Shown piece by piece: positions 59,973 through 64,000 of a stretch of DNA of 64,000 nucleotides (positions are counted from its first letter, which is position 1; every line of letters begins with the position of its first letter). A model generated the notes under the pieces. The model searched no databases. It saw only the letters and a program-made list of their open reading frames with translations, and was not told the DNA's origin. This stretch comes from an uncultured Christensenella sp. (GTDB lineage Bacteria > Bacillota > Clostridia > Christensenellales > UBA3700). Location: the NCBI GenBank assembly GCA_910583735.1, contig CAJTXS010000001.1:124001-188000 (forward strand), written 5' to 3'. A program made the translations under genes and the position numbers.

Positions 59973-60674
59973 TTGAAGATAACAGTAATTAACGGCACTG
60001 AAAAGCGCGGCGTCACCTGCAAATTAAAAAACATTTTTTTGGAGCAATTTCAGTCGGCGGAGATAACCGAATATTATCTGCCTAAGGACTGTCCGTCTTT
60101 TTGCGCGGGGTGTACAAGTTGCTTTATGAGAGGCGAAGAGACATGTAAAGATTATCTTTACGTAAATACGATTGAAAAGTCTCTTAAGGAAGCCGATCTA
60201 ATTGTCATGACTTCGCCCGTATACGTATTGCATGCCACGGGCGCAATGAAGGCGTTATTGGACCACTTGGGTTATCGTTGGATGTCTCACAGACCTGCAC
60301 CCGAAATGTTTAAGAAGCGCGCGGTAATTATCACGCAAGGTGTCGGCGCGGGCGCAAAGTCGACGGCTAAGGACATTAAAGACAGCTTGTCCTGGTGGGG
60401 AATATCTAAGATAGGGGTATTCAGCGGCATATTGATTAACGATATCGCATGGGACAGACTGCCCGAAAGCAGACGCAAAAAACTTGCATATAAAATTACG
60501 AAACTCGCAAAACGATTTGCAAAAATCAATTATGATAAGCCTGCACATACCAAGCTAATAATCAAAGTTAAGTTTTCGGTTAGCCGTATTATACAAAAGA
60601 AGAAAGTAGGACTTGATAACGAATACTGGTACAATAACGGTTGGCTTGGGAAAAGCCGTCCGTGGAAAAGTTAA
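59973..60674 (+). CDS. Flavodoxin-like iron-sulfur flavoprotein / NAD(P)H-dependent FMN reductase family
   Basis: The 233-residue protein begins LKITVINGTEKRG, the FMN-phosphate loop of the flavodoxin-like reductase family, and carries TSPVYVLHATGAMKALLDHLGYRW, the second flavin-binding strand. A compact cysteine cluster, FCAGCTSCF then C (C-x2-C-x2-C-x7-C, about residues 48-63), matches the 4Fe-4S motif of archaeal and clostridial iron-sulfur flavoproteins, so it likely transfers electrons in an anaerobe. A TTG start at 59973 is chosen because GGAGAAG lies four bases before it; a GTG at 59958 precedes that site. The gene is visibly richer in AT than its neighbours, with AAA/AAT-rich codons, and may be acquired. 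Confidence 0.75.
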   Translation: MKITVINGTEKRGVTCKLKNIFLEQFQSAEITEYYLPKDCPSFCAGCTSCFMRGEETCKDYLYVNTIEKSLKEADLIVMTSPVYVLHATGAMKALLDHLGYRWMSHRPAPEMFKKRAVIITQGVGAGAKSTAKDIKDSLSWWGISKIGVFSGILINDIAWDRLPESRRKKLAYKITKLAKRFAKINYDKPAHTKLIIKVKFSVSRIIQKKKVGLDNEYWYNNGWLGKSRPWKS

Positions 60675-60724
60675 TATTTGATTTAATTATACTAAAAGTT
60701 ATTATCGGTTATAATATAAAATTT

Positions 60725-60767
60725 AGCACGCCATTATTCGAGTTCGATGATAGCGTGCTGTTTATCT
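60725..60767. terminator. Bidirectional terminator
   Basis: AGCACGC (60725-60731) pairs with GCGTGCT (60753-60759), with further pairing inside. T-rich sequence follows on both strands, between the convergent flavoprotein and DUF4363 genes. Confidence 0.65.
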
Positions 60768-60830
60768 GTCTATAGGATAGATTGTCGATAAGGTAATTAC
60801 CTTAATTCGAGCTTTAGTACATCGTATCTA

Positions 60831-61211
60831 TTACAATACGTTTTTCCACTTGAATGTGAGCAGGTTTTTGCTGTTCTCGACCGTGTAGGTGAGCAGCACC
60901 GCCTTTTGCAAGCTGTCCTCCCACATCTCCGCATCCAATGCGCCCTTTAAGTCGCCGATGGCTACCATTACGACTTTAATATCGTTATTGGGACATACGA
61001 ATTCAAGTAAGTCGCGCTTCTTCGACCACCAGTCTGACATATCCTGCGTCATCTGCGCAGCCGCCTCGTAGTCCTCCGCCTGTATTGCTTGTGTGATGCT
61101 TCTGCTTTGGTTGAGCGCGTTGTCGAATGTCTTGCTCACGCACACTTGCTCGGTTACGCCCAGTCCCACTATTATGCCCAGCAGGATAAATACAAGTATA
61201 ATCTTCTTCAT
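60831..61211 (-). CDS. DUF4363 family protein
   Basis: The 126-residue protein has an N-terminal hydrophobic segment (residues 3-20), either a signal peptide or a membrane anchor, followed by a helical domain with the DUF4363 look (ALNQSRSITQAIQAEDYEAAAQMTQDMSDWWSKKRDLLEFVCPNNDIKVV). The function of the family is unknown. It overlaps the DUF421 stop by four bases, and this DUF421-DUF4363 pairing is common in Clostridia, so they are likely to work together at the membrane. Confidence 0.8.
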   Translation of the reverse strand: MKKIILVFILLGIIVGLGVTEQVCVSKTFDNALNQSRSITQAIQAEDYEAAAQMTQDMSDWWSKKRDLLEFVCPNNDIKVVMVAIGDLKGALDAEMWEDSLQKAVLLTYTVENSKNLLTFKWKNVL

Positions 61212-61915
61212 GCGTTTACCTCGCTTAGCTTGCCCGTCTTATAAGTGCCGTGCATGGGCTGGAGATAGTAATCGTCTCCGCCCGTCACGGTCATAAGCAA
61301 TACGTCTTTCAGCTTGAGATTGTTATCGCTGAGCAGAGTGTCTATTTTGCTCTCGTCAATATTGCCTTTGTTGATGTTGTCGCCCATCTTTCTGCCTTCG
61401 CATACCACAGTGTAGGGCAGCTGGGGAGCGGGGAGTTGAGCGTTGATAATGCTTGCGGTTACGGGAGTATTGGCTGCTTTCGGTACGATGCTCACCTCGC
61501 CGTTAGTCTCGAAGATAGCGTATTCTATCTCGTTGGGGCTGAGATAATTCTTGCACCTGATAGCCTCCAGCAAGTCGTTGACTGTCAAGTCAAGCATATT
61601 GATTGCCTCGAAGTCAATGCCGTTGGGGTTGATGACTATTACGGGCTTGCCGTTGATAAGTCGTCTTGCCTTGACGGAGTGCTTGATTATCTTAGTTAAG
61701 AAGAATTGCACTATGAAAAGGGTAAATATAGGTATCAGACCGTATACTACGGGCACGGTAGTGTCCGACATGGGGATACATGCGAGTTCTGCCATTATAA
61801 GAGATATGGCGAATTCGAACGGCTGGAGTTCTCCCAGCTGCTTCTTGCCCATCAGTCGCATTGCAACCAATAGGAAGAGATAAATTACTGTCGCTCTTAC
61901 AAATACTATCAGCAT
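61208..61915 (-). CDS. DUF421 (YetF-like) membrane protein
   Basis: The 235-residue protein has three N-terminal membrane helices (about residues 5-75) and a soluble C-terminal region. Family signatures are RLMGKKQLGELQPFEFAISL, RRLINGKPVIVINPNG and LLEAIRCKNYLSPNEIEYAIFETNGEVSIVPK, typical of YetF/YrbG-type DUF421 proteins. A DUF421 protein (2Duf of spoVA2mob) raises spore heat resistance in Bacillus, which is a hint and not proof of a role here. It lies 34 bases after the SpoVB-like gene and overlaps DUF4363 by four bases, forming one minus-strand operon. Confidence 0.87.
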   Translation of the reverse strand: MLIVFVRATVIYLFLLVAMRLMGKKQLGELQPFEFAISLIMAELACIPMSDTTVPVVYGLIPIFTLFIVQFFLTKIIKHSVKARRLINGKPVIVINPNGIDFEAINMLDLTVNDLLEAIRCKNYLSPNEIEYAIFETNGEVSIVPKAANTPVTASIINAQLPAPQLPYTVVCEGRKMGDNINKGNIDESKIDTLLSDNNLKLKDVLLMTVTGGDDYYLQPMHGTYKTGKLSEVNA

Positions 61916-61949
61916 ATCGATAGTATTTTTCTTGCGAGTTATAATATTC

Positions 61950-63440
61950 TTATTTTCTCAACATTTTAAGCGCCGCTCTCGGAGTGGGCGCCATCTTGAG
62001 CAAGGCAAGGGCGATATACATTGCGAGCGCTCCGCATGTCATTGATATTGCGCATGCGGCGATTTCTCCTATCGGCATCATGGCTTTGGACATGGCTCTC
62101 ACGCCTACCGCCAATAGCAGAGACAAGCCTATGGGCATTAGGCACTTGAGCGATGACCTGCAGCTGAGAGGCACCTTCTTGCTCAGAAAGACGAGATTGA
62201 CTATCATAGTTACAGTGTGGAATATGAATAAGGCAATGAAGTATCCGTATATACCCGTAAATCTGGGCAATACGAGTATCGCGGTCGCCAAGAATGCGTA
62301 GCCTATCAGATGGCTTATAAAGGTCTGATTTTCTTTGCCGAATGAGTTGAGCATCGATACGACGATGCCGTTGACCGATATAGGGAATACGATGGCGGCG
62401 GCAGCCGCAAGGTATGAACCCACTGCCGTATCGTCGTATAGCAGCGTGCCGATAGTCTCGCCGCAGCCTGCAAAGACGATGAACGCTGCGGCAGCCACAA
62501 TGCAAGTGAAGTTGAGCGCTTTGGTCAACGTGCGATTGATAGACGTGTCTTTGGACGCGTTGCGCGCCGCAATCTCGGGTATGATAACTACGGACAGCGA
62601 GCCGATTACCGACGACGGCGCGAGTATCAGAGGCATTACCATTCCCGTAGCTCTGCCGAATTCCGCCGTCGCCTCCGCGCTTGTGAGGTTGCAAGATGCG
62701 ATGAGAATTGACGGCAGTACCAACGATATGAACGTAGACATTACCGAGCCGCACATGCGCGTCACGGTTAGCGGCGTGGCGCTTTTGATTATAGGCTTGC
62801 TAAGCGTAGGCGCGGCGAGCCTGCCGCCTTTTACAAAGAAGAGTATCGCAAGCGTAACGGCTGTGATTATATCGCTTACGAGCATAGCATAAGCGAGGCT
62901 GTACTCCAGCGCGATAACGCCGCCGAAGCAGCTGATAAAGACGCCGCACATGATTATCTTAATGATTTCGTCGCCCGCTTCCGTCACCGAGAAGATGAAG
63001 AAGTCTTTTCTGCCCCAAAACCATCCGCGAGATATAGTATATACGCTGGTAGTTATCATTGTGGGTAAGAGTATTATGAAGAGATTGGCGCATCTCCTGT
63101 CGGTAAATATGTAATCGAGCAGAGCGGGAAAGCAGTAAAACACTGTGCATACGGTAATGGAAATCATGAGGCTTAGCAGAAGAGCCGTCGATACAGACGC
63201 TTTTTGCCTGTTTAAGTTGCCTGTCGCCTGCGTCTCTGCTGTAAAGCGCGAGAGTGTGACGGGCAGACCGCTTGCGGCAAGGGAGACGAAGAGCATGAAT
63301 ACCGACAGACATATCTGATAGACGCCCATGATTTCCGCGCCCAATTTCCGCGATATATATATCTTGAATATAAAGGAAATAAACCTTGTCGCCACCGATA
63401 TAGCCGTCACGGTGAAGAATGCCTTGAACATCTTTTTCAT
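61950..63440 (-). CDS. SpoVB/MOP-family lipid flippase-like protein
   Basis: The 496-residue protein has about 14 membrane helices and the MOP polysaccharide/oligosaccharidyl-lipid exporter layout. The opening FFTVTAISVATRFISFIFKIYISRKLGAEIMGVYQ and the LLPTMITTSVYTISRGWFWGRKDF segment match stage V sporulation protein B homologues; the same family includes peptidoglycan lipid II flippases (MurJ-like). Its neighbours favour a sporulation-related cortex role, but a general lipid-linked flippase is possible. There is no Shine-Dalgarno site before the ATG; TATAAT on the minus strand (63457-63452) is 11 bases away, so the message may be leaderless. Confidence 0.8.
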   Translation of the reverse strand: MKKMFKAFFTVTAISVATRFISFIFKIYISRKLGAEIMGVYQICLSVFMLFVSLAASGLPVTLSRFTAETQATGNLNRQKASVSTALLLSLMISITVCTVFYCFPALLDYIFTDRRCANLFIILLPTMITTSVYTISRGWFWGRKDFFIFSVTEAGDEIIKIIMCGVFISCFGGVIALEYSLAYAMLVSDIITAVTLAILFFVKGGRLAAPTLSKPIIKSATPLTVTRMCGSVMSTFISLVLPSILIASCNLTSAEATAEFGRATGMVMPLILAPSSVIGSLSVVIIPEIAARNASKDTSINRTLTKALNFTCIVAAAAFIVFAGCGETIGTLLYDDTAVGSYLAAAAAIVFPISVNGIVVSMLNSFGKENQTFISHLIGYAFLATAILVLPRFTGIYGYFIALFIFHTVTMIVNLVFLSKKVPLSCRSSLKCLMPIGLSLLLAVGVRAMSKAMMPIGEIAACAISMTCGALAMYIALALLKMAPTPRAALKMLRK

Positions 63441-63492
63441 AATAATAGGATATTATAGCCTGTCCCCAAATATAATTAATCGGAGGTAAAAA
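63441..63492. promoter_or_regulatory. Divergent promoter region between spoVB-like and LysM genes
   Basis: The 52-base gap contains TATAAT on the minus strand (63457-63452) and on the plus strand (63471-63476); neither has a clear -35 box. Expression in both directions from such a short region could be jointly controlled, possibly by a sporulation sigma factor. Confidence 0.5.
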
Positions 63493-63780
63493 ATGGCGAC
63501 TGTGATTTATAAAGTTAAGCTCGGAGAGAAGATAGAAGATATCTCCGCCAAGTTCGGAGTGAGCGCATCGGCAATTTTGCATGACAATAATTGCTCGGCG
63601 GAGCAGATTGACGAAGGCGTGCGCTTGGTCATATCCAAGCCCGACGGCAGGGAGTATATTGTCAAGCCTTTCGATACAATAGCGTCTATTGCTGTTTCGT
63701 GCGGAGTGAGAGAGCAATTTATAAGAGACAATAATAATCTCGGCGGAGAAGTATTTATAGGGCAGAAGATATATATCTGA
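63493..63780 (+). CDS. Small protein of two LysM domains
   Basis: GGAGGT five bases before the ATG fixes the start. The 95-residue protein is essentially two LysM repeats: residues 4-47 (IYKVKLGEKIEDISAKFGVSASAILHDNN) and 53-95 (EYIVKPFDTIASIAVSCGVREQFIRDNN...GQKIYI). LysM domains bind N-acetylglucosamine polymers such as peptidoglycan. There is no signal peptide, so the protein may act in the mother cell on the forming spore, as SafA-like LysM proteins do, or leave by another route. It is divergent from the SpoVB-like operon, consistent with a cell-wall or spore-cortex role. Confidence 0.8.
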   Translation: MATVIYKVKLGEKIEDISAKFGVSASAILHDNNCSAEQIDEGVRLVISKPDGREYIVKPFDTIASIAVSCGVREQFIRDNNNLGGEVFIGQKIYI

Positions 63781-64000
63781 GGCTTAATTAACTTATACGT
63801 GACTTAGCGGCAGTTGCATGACAGTTATACGATAAGAGCATTATGCCTTTTAAGTAATTATCGATATAATGCAATGCGCTATGTAGTATATCGCCATTGT
63901 ATTGCGCCGCGGCGGCAAGTATCGGCTTATTATGAGTGTGTTGCGTTACATATATGTAATAGCAAATTATGTATCATTGATTATAAGATAGCGGCAGAGG

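Noticed and set aside
1..64000. tRNA, rRNA, CRISPR arrays, transposases, phage or plasmid genes
   Set aside because: No such pattern was found when reading the intergenic regions and frames; short intergenic gaps leave little room for them.

Overview
The window reads as the chromosome of an uncultured anaerobic Clostridia-type Firmicute, possibly of the Christensenellales kind. The evidence is Shine-Dalgarno sites and sigma-A promoters of Gram-positive type, a V-type ATPase in the Enterococcus/clostridial gene order, a SpoVB-like flippase with DUF421/DUF4363 genes, a cysteine-rich HCB-type peptide, and no outer-membrane genes. The genus is not resolvable by eye. I saw no rRNA, tRNA, CRISPR array, insertion sequence or phage gene.

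Layout. Bases 3-22810 hold two giant same-strand genes for surface proteins. The first is cut by the left edge and is at least 3049 residues long, with fibronectin-III-like and unassigned beta-rich modules. The second has 4477 residues, with a signal peptide, MBG-like repeats, a C-terminal membrane anchor and then a second, lipoprotein-like signal and domain. Bases 22923-28877 hold comF with a GH13 alpha-glucosidase, then a PhoB/PhoR-like two-component pair with mannose-6-phosphate isomerase. A minus-strand gene (29064-30404) encodes a membrane-anchored protein with acidic and histone-H1-like basic tracts ending in YegP-type repeats. Bases 30594-41885 hold a ZIP metal transporter, tsaC, a YwlE-type phosphatase, rpiB and nine V-ATPase subunits, whose rotor ring keeps the Na+ ligand set. 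Next come a lipoprotein, a GH3 beta-glucosidase (minus), guaB and glycyl-tRNA synthetase (minus).

Bases 49015-54112 hold small genes: a cysteine-rich peptide, a small membrane protein, a TspO-like protein, then an ECF S-component, coaX, hom and two winged-helix/membrane-tail proteins. Bases 54155-58982 are uvrB-uvrA. The right end holds a YdeI-family protein, an iron-sulfur flavoprotein on AT-rich DNA, a minus-strand set (SpoVB-like, DUF421, DUF4363) and a divergent LysM protein. Bases 63781-64000 show no supportable feature.

Functional picture. The bacterium appears to take up sugars and hydrolyse them inside the cell (GH13 and GH3 without signal peptides, ManA, RpiB), to run Na+ bioenergetics through the V-ATPase, to make CoA from imported precursors, and to invest heavily in very large surface proteins. 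Several genes have a -10 box only 6-11 bases before the start codon and no Shine-Dalgarno site, which suggests leaderless mRNAs. The most unusual items are the giant pair, especially the lipoprotein module at the end of the second, the YegP/H1-like membrane protein, the leader RNA candidate before the ECF-CoaX operon, and the paired winged-helix/membrane-tail proteins.
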